From positions 1-64,000 of the forward strand of contig NZ_RAPF01000009.1 of the NCBI RefSeq assembly GCF_003610805.1: a stretch of DNA of 64,000 nucleotides, read 5' to 3'. The translations under genes and the position numbers were made by a program. Source of the DNA: Altericroceibacterium spongiae. Its GTDB lineage: Bacteria; Pseudomonadota; Alphaproteobacteria; Sphingomonadales; Sphingomonadaceae. Of the stretch, positions 1-8,512 are shown piece after piece (the stretch's first letter is position 1; every line of letters begins with the position of its first letter). The notes under the pieces are model-generated. The model was given only the letters and a program-made list of their open reading frames with translations. It did no database searches and was not told the DNA's origin.

Positions 1-108
1 TTCGGCAGGATCAAGGACTGGAGGCGCGTCGCAACCCGCTACGACCGTTGCGCCCACACCTTCATGTCCGCCATCTGCATCGCCGCTACCGTTTGCTACT
101 GGCTGTGA
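1..108 (+). CDS. IS5-family transposase, C-terminal end (partial)
   Basis: Frame 1 is open from the first base and stops with TGA at 106-108. It encodes RIKDWRRVATRYDRCAHTF and then a hydrophobic tail ending in CYWL. This is the highly conserved C-terminus of IS5/IS427-group transposases of alphaproteobacteria. The catalytic DDE glutamate would lie just upstream of the window. The reading frame is intact as far as it can be seen, so nothing here says the element is dead. It belongs to the element that truncates the adjacent TonB-dependent receptor. Confidence 0.8.
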   Translation, partial: FGRIKDWRRVATRYDRCAHTFMSAICIAATVCYWL

Positions 109-124
109 TCAATGAGTCCTGAGC
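1..124 (+). mobile_element. IS5-family insertion sequence, right end only
   Basis: The first 108 bases encode the last 35 residues of an IS5-type DDE transposase. A short AT-containing tail ending in AGTCCTGAGCC follows and looks like the terminal inverted repeat. Receptor coding sequence resumes at once after a CTAG tetranucleotide (125-128), which would fit the short YTAR-type target of IS5/IS427 elements. The other end of the element is outside the window, so the inverted repeat and target duplication cannot be confirmed. Confidence 0.75.
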
Positions 125-1336
125 CTAGATCTCGAAATCGGCGGACGTATTTCCGATTATAACACCACCGGTACCAGCTATACTTACAAGCTGCTTGCCG
201 ACTGGCAGGTCACGGACTGGCTGCGTCTTCGCGGCGGATATAATCGCGCCGAACGCGCGCCGAACACGGCAGAGCTCTATCTCGCCCCCGAACAGACCTT
301 TGCTGTCGCGCCTGGTGGCGATGTCTGCTCGCGGGCGAACCAGCTCCCCTATTCAGCCAATCCTGGAGCCAACCCCAATGCCGCCCAGGTCGAAGCCCTG
401 TGCCGGACGCTTATGGAGCGCTCGGGCAACCCCAATGCGGATGAGCAGTTCTATGACAATACCGTGCAACCTGCCGGGCCGGAATTCGTCTTCCCCACTT
501 TGTCGGGCAATGCAGAACTAAAACCGGAAAAAGCCGATACCTGGACGCTGGGTGCCGTCATAGACTCACCATTCCGGTCTGCTGCGCTCAGCCGAATGCG
601 GTTGTCGATCGATTATTATAACATCAAGGTGAAAGATGCGATCGGAGCGCAATCGGTCGATATTGCGCAGCGCCAGTGCTTCGATGCGGCCTTCAATCCC
701 AATTACGATGCGGATTCGCCTTTCTGTGCCGGTATCGGGCGCAATCCGGTGGGAACGCTAGGCAATGTGATCACCACTTTCCTTAATAATGGCCGTTTCC
801 AGACATCGGGGCTCGATATTCAGCTCGACTGGGCCGTCGACGCCGGGCCGGGCACGATCACGCTGAATTCGGTTTTCAATTATCTGATCGACATGAAATC
901 CTCCGAATTGCCCAATCTTCCGGCAGTGGATTATGTTGGCACGCTCGGCCCTTCTAATAACGGCCTCAATGGCGGAGCCTATGAATGGAAGCTGTTCACC
1001 ACGCTGGGCTATAATATCGGCCCGGCCAGCATCGCTCTGCAATGGCAGCACCTGCCGAGCGTGGACGATGAATCCGCAGCCAGTAATCCCAACACCACAA
1101 TCACCGGTGCACCGAGCTACGATCTGTTCAATCTGAACGGGAGCTATGCGATTACAGATAAAGCGTCGATCCGCTTCGGGGTGGACAATCTGTTCAATAA
1201 GGAACCACCGCTGACAGGGGTGAACACAAACCCCACACTCGGCAATCTGGCCGGCGGGACTTATACGCCGAACAATGTCGGCTATTACGACCTGATCGGA
1301 CGCCGCTTCTATGTCGGTGCGAACTTCAAGTTCTGA
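125..1336 (+). pseudogene. TonB-dependent receptor, 5' end cut off by IS5-type insertion
   Basis: About 403 codons are open from the IS boundary to TGA at 1334-1336. They read as the C-terminal half of an outer-membrane beta-barrel: LEIGGRISDYN, WLRLRGGYNRAERAPNTAEL, then NAELKPEKADTWTLG, SIRFGVDNLFNKEP, and a terminal strand ending in VGANFKF. The final Phe and the 'LKPEKADTWTLG' segment are hallmarks of TonB-dependent receptors. The plug domain and first strands are missing, and a TGA at 113-115 closes the frame just upstream. The most economical reading is an intact receptor split by the IS. The N-terminal half may lie beyond the element. The neighbouring beta-etherase suggests uptake of aromatic oligomers, but the substrate is not visible. 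The fragment is unlikely to work. Confidence 0.8.
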
Positions 1337-1358
1337 TTGCCCTGACCGGATCGTTCAC

Positions 1359-1390
1359 GGCCTCTCCCCACGCGGGAGAGGCCTTTTTTA
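1359..1390 (+). terminator. Rho-independent terminator after the receptor fragment
   Basis: A perfect 10-bp stem (GGCCTCTCCC at 1359-1368 with GGGAGAGGCC at 1374-1383) has a 5-nt loop and is followed by six T residues. It sits 22 bases after the receptor stop codon. Confidence 0.85.
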
Positions 1391-1558
1391 TCGGCGGCCG
1401 GACCGCTTACCCTGCCCGCCGGATCGCGCACGCTTTTTCTGGACAAAGTCATTTTCAGTCCACACAGTCCGATCCGAGAGGAATCGTGAGATACGTACTG
1501 TTATGGTGAAGCCGGGCCACCGGCATGAGCAATACGGTTTTGATGGGAGAGATACGGA

Positions 1559-2311
1559 ATGGCTCAAGACAATATCATCTCTCTGCTCGACCTTCAGGTT
1601 CAGAGCGGATGCACGATCAGCCCCTATGTGTGGCGCATAAAATATGCGCTGAAACATAAGGGTTTCGATATAGATATTATTCCCAATGGGTTCACCGGAA
1701 TTGCAGAGATCACCGATGGCTATTCGGATCGCGTCCCGGTTATCAAGGATGATGGAACATGGATCAAAGACAGCTGGCTGATCGCTGATTATCTCGACGA
1801 GAAATATCCTGACCGGCCTATGCTTTATGAAGGGCAAAGTCAGAAATTGCTGACCAAGTTCATCGATGGATGGATGTGGCAGACGATTATTTCGCCCTGG
1901 TTCCGGTGCTATATCAAGGATTATTACGATCATTCACTCGAACGCGACAAACCCTATGTCCGCGAAAGCCGGGAACGGACGTTTTTGGGCGGCCGGACAA
2001 TCGAGGAAGTGGCTGAAGGACGCGAGGAACGTCTGCCTGAAGTCATTCCTCTCCTGCAACCCTTGCGTAATCTGCTGAGTGAATCGAAATGGCTGGGCGG
2101 CGACCAGCCCAAGCATGTCGATTATTGCGTGTTGAGCACCTTCTTATGGTGCGGTTCGATCTGCACTATCCCGCCACTGCATGACGACGAACCCCTGCGC
2201 GACTGGATCGAACGCGGGCTTGACCTGTTCGACGGTCTGGGCCGCCATCCCGGTATGCATCCGCTCTTCGGTCTGCCCGGTAAGACACCGCAGCCCCGTA
2301 TGCCTGGCTGA
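1559..2311 (+). CDS. ligE: LigE/LigP-type glutathione S-transferase, probable beta-etherase
   Basis: The 250-residue protein has a thioredoxin-like N-terminal GST domain (about 1-90) and an all-helical C-terminal domain. The segments SGCTISPYVWR, YALKHKGFDIDI, DSWLIADYLDEKYPDRPML, WFRCYI and WLGGDQP, and the closing GLGRHPGMHPLFGL, closely match my memory of LigE of Sphingobium SYK-6, a beta-etherase. Such enzymes use glutathione to cleave the beta-aryl ether of oxidised lignin dimers. LigE is about 281 residues; this protein lacks most of that C-terminal extension. The ATG follows a GGGAGAG ribosome site. A short-chain dehydrogenase follows 61 nt downstream, which would suit the oxidation step before ether cleavage. 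LigE, LigP or a paralogue with another substrate cannot be separated by eye. Confidence 0.85.
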   Translation: MAQDNIISLLDLQVQSGCTISPYVWRIKYALKHKGFDIDIIPNGFTGIAEITDGYSDRVPVIKDDGTWIKDSWLIADYLDEKYPDRPMLYEGQSQKLLTKFIDGWMWQTIISPWFRCYIKDYYDHSLERDKPYVRESRERTFLGGRTIEEVAEGREERLPEVIPLLQPLRNLLSESKWLGGDQPKHVDYCVLSTFLWCGSICTIPPLHDDEPLRDWIERGLDLFDGLGRHPGMHPLFGLPGKTPQPRMPG

Positions 2312-2372
2312 ACTACTCGCGCGCAGCCATGCGAGCGAACGATAATCGAACAGAGCAAGCGGAGAGGATGAC

Positions 2373-3308
2373 ATGATCAATGTAAACGGGAAAACCGCCT
2401 TCATAACCGGCGGGGCAAGCGGCATGGGGCTCGGCATGGCAAAAGCCTTTGCTGCAGCGGGCATGAAAGTGGTGATTGCCGATATCCGGCAGGAAGCGCT
2501 CGATGAAGCAATGGAGGAATTCGCCAATACCAATCTCGCCGTTTATCCGGTCAGGCTCGATGTGACGGATCGCGATGGCTGGGTCAAAGCAGTCGAGGAA
2601 GCCGAACAGCAATATGGCAATCTCCATGTGCTGGCGCTCAATGCCGGGGTCGGTATTACCGGGCCTATGTCCGAAGCGACCTATAAGGACTGGGACTTCA
2701 ACATTCAGGTCAATCTGTACGGCGTGGTAAACGGTCTTGTGACCGTCCTTCCCCGAATGAAAGCGCATGGTGAGGAATGCCATGTCGTCGCCACAAGTTC
2801 GACCGGCGGTTTCTCCGCTGTAGGTTCGGCCGGGCTTTATTGCACGGCTAAATTCGCTGTCGCGGGTATGATGGAATCTCTTGCCACAGAACTCGATGGC
2901 AGCCCCATCGGAGTGTCCTGCTTTTTCCCCGGCCCGGTCACCACCAATCTCGGCATCTCGACCGGCGCAACCCGGCCCGACCATCTGCGCAATGAGGATA
3001 ATACGGCAAAAAGCGGGACAAAAAGTGATGCCCCTAAAGCGCCCCCGCCTTTCGATACATCCGTCTTCATGTCGAAGGAAGAAGTCGGCAAACGCGTGCT
3101 GCGCGGTATTCAGCGGGGCGATCTGTTCATCATGACTCACCCTGAATTTACCGCAGGCATCAAAGCCCGGAACGACGCATTGCTGCGCGCGCAACCAGTT
3201 GAACCACGTAATGAAGAGCGCGCCGATGTCGTCGCCAAATTCGGCACGCTGCTGTATAATCCGATCTATGACAAACAGGATGTGCTGGATGGCCCTCCAC
3301 TGACCTGA
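2373..3308 (+). CDS. Short-chain dehydrogenase/reductase, possible C-alpha dehydrogenase
   Basis: This is a classical SDR with a C-terminal extension (311 residues against the usual ~250). The Rossmann motif TGGASGMGLG lies near residue 11, LNAGVG follows near 90, and the catalytic Tyr156-x-x-x-Lys160 sits in YCTAK. The tail contains SKEEVGKRVLRGIQRGD and PEFTAGIKARND. Its layout resembles the LigD/LigL/LigO family, which oxidises the C-alpha hydroxyl of beta-aryl ether dimers with NAD. It is co-directional with the beta-etherase gene upstream and probably co-transcribed. The SDR call is firm; the substrate is an inference from the neighbour. A general aryl-alcohol SDR is the alternative. Confidence 0.8.
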   Translation: MINVNGKTAFITGGASGMGLGMAKAFAAAGMKVVIADIRQEALDEAMEEFANTNLAVYPVRLDVTDRDGWVKAVEEAEQQYGNLHVLALNAGVGITGPMSEATYKDWDFNIQVNLYGVVNGLVTVLPRMKAHGEECHVVATSSTGGFSAVGSAGLYCTAKFAVAGMMESLATELDGSPIGVSCFFPGPVTTNLGISTGATRPDHLRNEDNTAKSGTKSDAPKAPPPFDTSVFMSKEEVGKRVLRGIQRGDLFIMTHPEFTAGIKARNDALLRAQPVEPRNEERADVVAKFGTLLYNPIYDKQDVLDGPPLT

Positions 3309-3323
3309 CCGGTTTTCAGCCTT

Positions 3324-3363
3324 AAAGCGCCGCAAATTCTGCGGACTTCGCGGCGTTTCCTTT
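3324..3363 (+). terminator. Likely rho-independent terminator
   Basis: CGCCGC at 3328-3333 pairs with GCGGCG at 3350-3355, flanked by AAAG and TTTCCTTT. It lies 20 bases after the SDR stop and separates that gene from the marR promoter. Confidence 0.55.
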
Positions 3364-3462
3364 CTCTGATGACGCATTCACGGCAGGGGCTGCACAGCCC
3401 CTGATTTCTTGTGTTCGAAAGGATTTCTATCTGCACGAACAGTTTCGTTTTTTGAAAAACTA

Positions 3463-3493
3463 TTGACAAAGCAACGATTGCTAAAGCATTAGC
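3463..3493 (+). promoter_or_regulatory. Promoter and inverted-repeat operator of the MarR-FUSC operon
   Basis: A consensus -35 box TTGACA lies at 3463-3468. The -10 region would fall near 3486-3491, inside a perfect inverted repeat GCTAA-N4-TTAGC (3480-3493). A second, overlapping repeat AGCAA-N3-TTGCT (3470-3482) lies between the two boxes. The placement is what autorepression by the MarR protein would need. The predicted transcript start would be at or within a few bases of the ATG at 3500. Confidence 0.55.
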
Positions 3494-3499
3494 GCGGCC

Positions 3500-3970
3500 A
3501 TGCCCGACAATGCCCCTGCCCCCTCGCCGCAAACCCTGTTTGCTCTGACCAATTCCCTGCAGCCGGTTCGTCGGGCCTGGATTCAGGTGGCGCGCGTAAC
3601 GGTGGAATCGATGAACCTGTCTGTTCCGGTGGGCACTGCCGTTTTGATGACCTATCGTTACGGTCCCGATATCACGCAAAAGGATCTGGCCTTTGCCGTA
3701 GGAGTCAATTCGGGAGCACTGGTTCGCACGCTGGATCAGGCAGAGAATGCCCAGCTGCTTGAAAGAGCGGATTCGCCAACAGATCGCCGGTCGAAGATCG
3801 TCAACCTTCTCCCGGAAGGCCGGAAAGTCGCGCTGGAAATCGAAAAGCGGCTGCAGGCTGTCCGGCAAGATTTGTTCGATGGTATTCCCGAAGAGGATAT
3901 CAAAGTCGCAACTCGCGTATTGCGCGCGCTTGAGGAAAGAGTCGTCACGCGTCTCGGGGCCCAGGACTGA
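3500..3970 (+). CDS. MarR-family transcriptional regulator of the efflux operon
   Basis: The 156-residue protein has the winged-helix layout of MarR: helix-turn-helix around TQKDLAFAVGVNSGALVRTLDQAE (about 60-85) and the wing signature RADSPTDRRSKIVNLLPEGR (about 91-110). MarR proteins are usually dimeric repressors released by phenolic ligands. The stop overlaps the ATG of the FUSC exporter gene by one base, so the two are translationally coupled and the exporter is the obvious target. No Shine-Dalgarno sequence precedes the ATG, and the promoter lies so close that the message may be leaderless. The ligand is unknown; aromatic acids are plausible from the exporter type. Confidence 0.85.
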   Translation: MPDNAPAPSPQTLFALTNSLQPVRRAWIQVARVTVESMNLSVPVGTAVLMTYRYGPDITQKDLAFAVGVNSGALVRTLDQAENAQLLERADSPTDRRSKIVNLLPEGRKVALEIEKRLQAVRQDLFDGIPEEDIKVATRVLRALEERVVTRLGAQD

Positions 3971-5946
3971 TGACCCCACCCATCTTTCATCACCGGCGCT
4001 GGCTATTCGCCTTCAAGACTTTCGCCGCCGCGATGATTGCTTATACCGTGGCGGTTCATATTGGCCTGTCCCAGCCATACTGGGCCATTGTCACAGCCGT
4101 AGTCGTTATGGACCCGTTCACCGGAGCTATTCGTTCCAAAGCGGTTTACCGGTTTGTCGGCACAGTTGCGGCAGGCATTATCGGTCTTACCCTTGCGGGC
4201 CTGTTTGCCAATACCTCACTGCTTCTGATTATCAGCACAGGCATCGTTTCCGCTGTTCTGTTCGGCATCGGCTGGATGGACCGGTCACCGCGCGCTTATG
4301 GATTCCGGCTCTGCGGGCTCACTCTGATTATCGTCATCGTCCCCGAAATCTCCCATCCCGATGCGATGTTCAGTCACGCCATTGCCCGTGTCTGTGAAAT
4401 CGGCCTGGGCATCATCGCCTGCAGCATGGTGGACAGTATCGTTGCGCCTCGCTCGATCCGGGACTCGACCGAAGACAAGCTGCGCAAAATGGTGTCGGAC
4501 GGATTGGAATGGTTCGACGATGTATTGCATAATCCGGAAGGCAGCTCCGTCTCCTCTCAGGATCGTATGCGGATGATCGGCGAAGCCACCGATTTATCCA
4601 TGCTTGGCGCATCTTTGCGATACGATCCCACCGTTCCACGCCGTGACCGCAAAATCGCCTTCGCCATTCAACAGCGTCTGTTACGTCTCATTCCGCTGGT
4701 TTCTGCCGTGGAGGACAGGCTGAGCAATCTCGATTCCGACCATATCGATCACTTGCGCCCCTATCTGGAAGAGGCCTGCCGCTTGCTGGCCAACGGTCAG
4801 TATCCGCCCGCCAACTTTATGGCCACTGCGATCCGGGATCTCGAACCCGAAGATGTCACCTGGGCTTTCATGACGGAGCGCAATATTGCCCGCATTATCA
4901 CAGAAACGCTTATCCGTGCTGCCGAGCTCAAAGCCCTGCAATCTGCTCTGGGCACAACACGGAACCTTTCTCCCGAACTGGAACAGGAAGTCAGCAAAAC
5001 CAGACAATTTCCTTTACTACCCGATATTCACACGGCCTGGGGCGTGGGAGTATCGGTTCTGCTGACTTATGGCGCACTCGCTCTGATATGGTATCTGACA
5101 GCCTGGCCTCAGGCTGCGACTGCGATCCTGATCGGTTGCGTATCGCTCGCTTTTATGGGGGGGCTCGATCAGGCCGGTATGGCGATTATCAGCTTTGCCA
5201 CCACGGCTCTTCTATCCGCTGTTCTGGGGGGCATTCTCTATTTTGGGCTGCTGCCGATGGCCACGGAATATGGCGCATTTCTGCTCGCTATGGCGCTGTT
5301 CATCATGCCTCTTGCGGCCTGGGCCATCAGCAATCGCGGAGCGATACTTATCATCGCCATGGCCCTGAGTGTGCTTCAGTTGCAGGGCAGTTATATCCAG
5401 ATCGGTTTCGACACCTATTTCGAGGGTTCTTTTGCATCCTTTGTGGGGCTGTTTACCGCCTATTATTCGGTCGTTCTTCTGCGCCAGCTCGGGGCACATC
5501 ATGTTGTTACCCGTTTCACACGTCAGTTCCGCAGAGATATCGCGTCTCTTACACGCCATGCGAGTCAGCATGATCGCGATCTTTATGTCGCCCGCGCTAT
5601 CGACCGGATAGGTGCCCTGACATCGCGCATGACCGCTATCGATAGCGAGAAGGAAAGCGCTCTGCTGATGACCCGTCTGCGGGCGGGTGCGAATATCGCC
5701 GATCTGCGCTTTGCCATTGACCGCTATTCGGGGGAGATCCGCAACAAAGTCGAACAGATTTTCGACCACATAAGGGGGGAGATCAACGATACTACCGCCT
5801 CTCCGGAATTGCTCTCCCGCATAGACCAGGCGCTTACCGCCGCTGTCTACGGACCGGCAAGTAAGGACCCCCATGTCATGCGCGGCCTGATCGGTCTGCG
5901 CTTCGCCCTTTTCAGAACCAGCCCGCCATGGAGGCCTGTATCATGA
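3970..5946 (+). CDS. FUSC-family inner-membrane exporter (AaeB-like)
   Basis: The 658-residue protein has the repeated FUSC architecture. An N-terminal block of about six membrane segments includes AMIAYTVAVHIGLSQPYWAIVTAVVVMDPFTGAIRSK-type sequence. A cytoplasmic region of roughly 200 residues follows, then a second membrane block from about residue 350 (YLTAWPQAATAILIGC onward) and a charged C-terminal tail. FUSC proteins such as AaeB export aromatic carboxylic acids or drugs with a HlyD-type adaptor. The following genes supply the small DUF1656 subunit, the adaptor and an outer-membrane channel, so the operon encodes a complete tripartite pump. The stop overlaps the next start in an ATGA junction. 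The substrate is inferred only. Confidence 0.88.
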   Translation: MTPPIFHHRRWLFAFKTFAAAMIAYTVAVHIGLSQPYWAIVTAVVVMDPFTGAIRSKAVYRFVGTVAAGIIGLTLAGLFANTSLLLIISTGIVSAVLFGIGWMDRSPRAYGFRLCGLTLIIVIVPEISHPDAMFSHAIARVCEIGLGIIACSMVDSIVAPRSIRDSTEDKLRKMVSDGLEWFDDVLHNPEGSSVSSQDRMRMIGEATDLSMLGASLRYDPTVPRRDRKIAFAIQQRLLRLIPLVSAVEDRLSNLDSDHIDHLRPYLEEACRLLANGQYPPANFMATAIRDLEPEDVTWAFMTERNIARIITETLIRAAELKALQSALGTTRNLSPELEQEVSKTRQFPLLPDIHTAWGVGVSVLLTYGALALIWYLTAWPQAATAILIGCVSLAFMGGLDQAGMAIISFATTALLSAVLGGILYFGLLPMATEYGAFLLAMALFIMPLAAWAISNRGAILIIAMALSVLQLQGSYIQIGFDTYFEGSFASFVGLFTAYYSVVLLRQLGAHHVVTRFTRQFRRDIASLTRHASQHDRDLYVARAIDRIGALTSRMTAIDSEKESALLMTRLRAGANIADLRFAIDRYSGEIRNKVEQIFDHIRGEINDTTASPELLSRIDQALTAAVYGPASKDPHVMRGLIGLRFALFRTSPPWRPVS

Positions 5947-6152
5947 CCGGTGAAATAGACATTGCCGGGCTGCTGATATCGCCCTTGCTGCTCTGCATGC
6001 TGCTGGCTTTTTGCGCCCGGCTCGCAATTTCACGGCTGCTCGATGCCGTGGGGGCCTATCGCTTCATCTGGCAGCGCCCGCTTTTCGATCTCTCGCTATT
6101 CTTTCTTCTTCTCTGGCTGATGTTTCAGGCCTTCCAGACATTCGCAGGATAA
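5943..6152 (+). CDS. DUF1656 small membrane protein (AaeX-like)
   Basis: This is a 69-residue protein from the ATG overlapping the FUSC stop (ATGA). It begins with GEIDIAGLLISP, the usual DUF1656 opening, and has two membrane segments separated by GAYRFIWQRPLFD. AaeX-like proteins are almost always encoded between FUSC and HlyD partners. Their biochemical role is unclear. An upstream ATG at 5928 would add five residues and lose the tight coupling, so 5943 is preferred. Confidence 0.85.
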   Translation: MTGEIDIAGLLISPLLLCMLLAFCARLAISRLLDAVGAYRFIWQRPLFDLSLFFLLLWLMFQAFQTFAG

Positions 6153-6155
6153 GCC

Positions 6156-7058
6156 ATGACCCTGACCAAGCAACATATTTTCCGTAGCCTGCGGATGATT
6201 GCGACGCTCATTTTTGCAATACTGGCTGCGCTCGTCCTGTGGCATTTCTACACCTATTATACCTATTCACCGCAAACCCGCGACGGGAAGATCCGGGCCG
6301 ATGTCATTGCCCTGGCATCGGATGTTTCGGGCCGGATCGATTCCGTCGCTGTGGCCGATAATCAGGTGGTCAGCAAAGGGGACCTGCTGTTCACCGTGGA
6401 CAAAGCACGGCTGCAAAATGCGTTACAAAGCGCCAATGCAGCGGTTGCAACCGCACGCGCCACGCTGGCTTCGGCAGAACGCGAAGCGCGCCGCTATGCC
6501 GCACTCGACGGGGTTGTCTCCGCGCAGGACCGGGACTTACGGCGGACCGCAGCGCAGGAAGCGCGTGCGCAGCTCGAAAGCGCCATTGCAAGCCGCGATC
6601 TGGCGCAGATCAATCTCGACCGGGCCGAAGTGCGCTCGCCCGTCAATGGCATCGTCACCAATTTCCAGCTTCGCCCCGGTGCCTATGCCACGGCGGGGCA
6701 GCCGGTCATGGCACTGGTCGACCGGGACAGCTATTATGTCGCGGGCTATTTCGAGGAAACCAAGCTCAGCCATATCCGCCCCGGCACGCATGCATCGATC
6801 AAGCTGATGGGCGAAGATGAGGAACTGACCGGACATGTCGAAGGGCTGTCCGCCGGGGTTGAAGACAGTGAACGCGGAACCGGTGCGGATTCCATGCTCG
6901 CCGATGTCAATCCGACCTTCAACTGGGTACGCCTTGCCCAGCGTGTACCGGTGCGCATCGCCATCGACACGGTGCCCAAGGATGTGATGCTGGTTGCCGG
7001 CCGCACGGCCTCGGTAACACTGATCGACGACACCGACGAACAGGAACAGCAATCATGA
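6156..7058 (+). CDS. HlyD/EmrA-type periplasmic adaptor of the FUSC pump
   Basis: The 300-residue membrane-fusion protein has one N-terminal anchor (about residues 13-32), a split biotinyl-lipoyl-like domain (DVIALASDVSGRIDSVAV and RAEVRSPVNGIVTNF), and a short alpha-hairpin between them. A beta-barrel region follows (DRDSYYVAGYFEETKL). It bridges the inner-membrane exporter to an outer-membrane channel. The gene starts three bases after the DUF1656 stop and ends with a 4-nt overlap into the OMF gene. Closest functional analogue: AaeA. Confidence 0.88.
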   Translation: MTLTKQHIFRSLRMIATLIFAILAALVLWHFYTYYTYSPQTRDGKIRADVIALASDVSGRIDSVAVADNQVVSKGDLLFTVDKARLQNALQSANAAVATARATLASAEREARRYAALDGVVSAQDRDLRRTAAQEARAQLESAIASRDLAQINLDRAEVRSPVNGIVTNFQLRPGAYATAGQPVMALVDRDSYYVAGYFEETKLSHIRPGTHASIKLMGEDEELTGHVEGLSAGVEDSERGTGADSMLADVNPTFNWVRLAQRVPVRIAIDTVPKDVMLVAGRTASVTLIDDTDEQEQQS

Positions 7059-8512
7059 ACTTGCCCAAAGCCCGCATCCTGTGCGTTCCGGCTATGCTGG
7101 CGCTGTCCGCCGGTTGCACGACCGTTGGCCCGGACTATGTCACTCCGCCGGCCCCCGCAGGCATAGAAGAACAGCCATCCACCGATTTCGAAGCGGTAAA
7201 AGAGACGCCGCAGGTCAGCGCCGAACCGTTACCCGATCGCTGGTGGGAACTTTACAACGATCCCGCGCTCGATGCGCTGGTGCAAGCCGCTCTTACGGCC
7301 AACACCGATCTGCGCGAAGCGGCGGCCAATCTGGAACGCGCCCGCGCCACGACCAGCGAAGCGCGCGCTGCTGCTGATGTGCAGACCAGTGTTTCGGGTC
7401 AGGCGGCTGTGGGGGAAACCTCCAATTACGGGCTTGGCAATCCCAACGGCGTGCATGACACATTCAGCCTGGGGGGCGATATTTCCTATGAAGTCGATGT
7501 CGTAGGCCGCATTCGCCGTTCGATAGAAGCAGCCACGGCCAGCGAAGAAGCGCAGCTTGCCGCTTACGATCTCGCCCGCATAACCATCGTTGCGCATGTG
7601 GTGGGGGCGTATACCGATGCCTGCACTGCAGGCGCCTCGCTCGCCGTCGCACGACATTCGGCGGATGTGCAGCGCCAGTCGCTGGCGCTTACGCAGCGCG
7701 GTGTGGAAGGCGGCCTGTTTCCGCGTATCGACCTTGTCCGTTCGCGCGGCCTCCTGTCACAGGTCGAAGCGAGTTTGCCGGGCTATGAAGCGCAGCGCAG
7801 GCTCGCGCTTTACCGGCTGGCCGTGCTGACCGGCAAAGCGCCGCAAGATTTCCCGGCGCAGCTTGCCACCTGCCACACTATTCCTTCACCGGACCGCCCC
7901 ATTCCGGCGGGCGATGGCACGGCTCTTATCCGCCGGCGCCCCGATATCCGTCAGGCCGAAAGGCAGCTTCATGCCGCCACCGCACAGATCGGCATTGAAA
8001 CGGCAGCGCTTTATCCCACGGTATCGCTCGGCGCTTCGGCCGGAACCACGTCGCGAACGATTGACGGGCTGGTCAGCGATTCCGCGGTTCATTTCAGCCT
8101 CGGCCCGCTCATTTCATGGACTTTTCCCAATACGAAAGTTGCCCGCGCGCGGATTGCGCAGGCGCAGGCTTCGGCCAAGGCTGCACTGGCCCGCTTTGAC
8201 GGAACCGTTCTGACATCCTTGCAGGAAACCGAAAGCGCGCTCACCCAATATGCCCGCGATCTCGAAGAAAATGCAGCGCTGCGCCGCGCCCAGCAGGACA
8301 GTGCCGAAGCGCTGACCCTGCAAACGCGCATGGCGCGCAATGGCGTATCTTCCGGCCTCGACCTTCTCGATGCGCAGCGCAGCCTCGTTTCCGCCGATCA
8401 GTCTCTGGCTGCGTCGAATGCCAAACTGGCGGGCGACCGGGTGACGATCTTCCTGGCCCTCGGTGGCGGCTGGGAGCATGGAGAAGAGGAAACCTCTTCC
8501 GCTCAGGACTGA
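7055..8512 (+). CDS. NodT/OprM-family outer-membrane efflux lipoprotein (FUSC operon)
   Basis: The 485-residue protein starts with a lipoprotein signal ending LSAGC (Cys21), followed by TTVGPDY, the N-terminal signature of OprM-like channels. Two OEP repeats follow, each with long helices and barrel strands; LIRRRPDIRQAERQL marks the second. It provides the outer-membrane exit duct for the FUSC-HlyD pump. The ATG overlaps the upstream stop (ATGA). Its last ten bases overlap the convergent OMF gene of the next operon. Confidence 0.9.
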   Translation: MNLPKARILCVPAMLALSAGCTTVGPDYVTPPAPAGIEEQPSTDFEAVKETPQVSAEPLPDRWWELYNDPALDALVQAALTANTDLREAAANLERARATTSEARAAADVQTSVSGQAAVGETSNYGLGNPNGVHDTFSLGGDISYEVDVVGRIRRSIEAATASEEAQLAAYDLARITIVAHVVGAYTDACTAGASLAVARHSADVQRQSLALTQRGVEGGLFPRIDLVRSRGLLSQVEASLPGYEAQRRLALYRLAVLTGKAPQDFPAQLATCHTIPSPDRPIPAGDGTALIRRRPDIRQAERQLHAATAQIGIETAALYPTVSLGASAGTTSRTIDGLVSDSAVHFSLGPLISWTFPNTKVARARIAQAQASAKAALARFDGTVLTSLQETESALTQYARDLEENAALRRAQQDSAEALTLQTRMARNGVSSGLDLLDAQRSLVSADQSLAASNAKLAGDRVTIFLALGGGWEHGEEETSSAQD

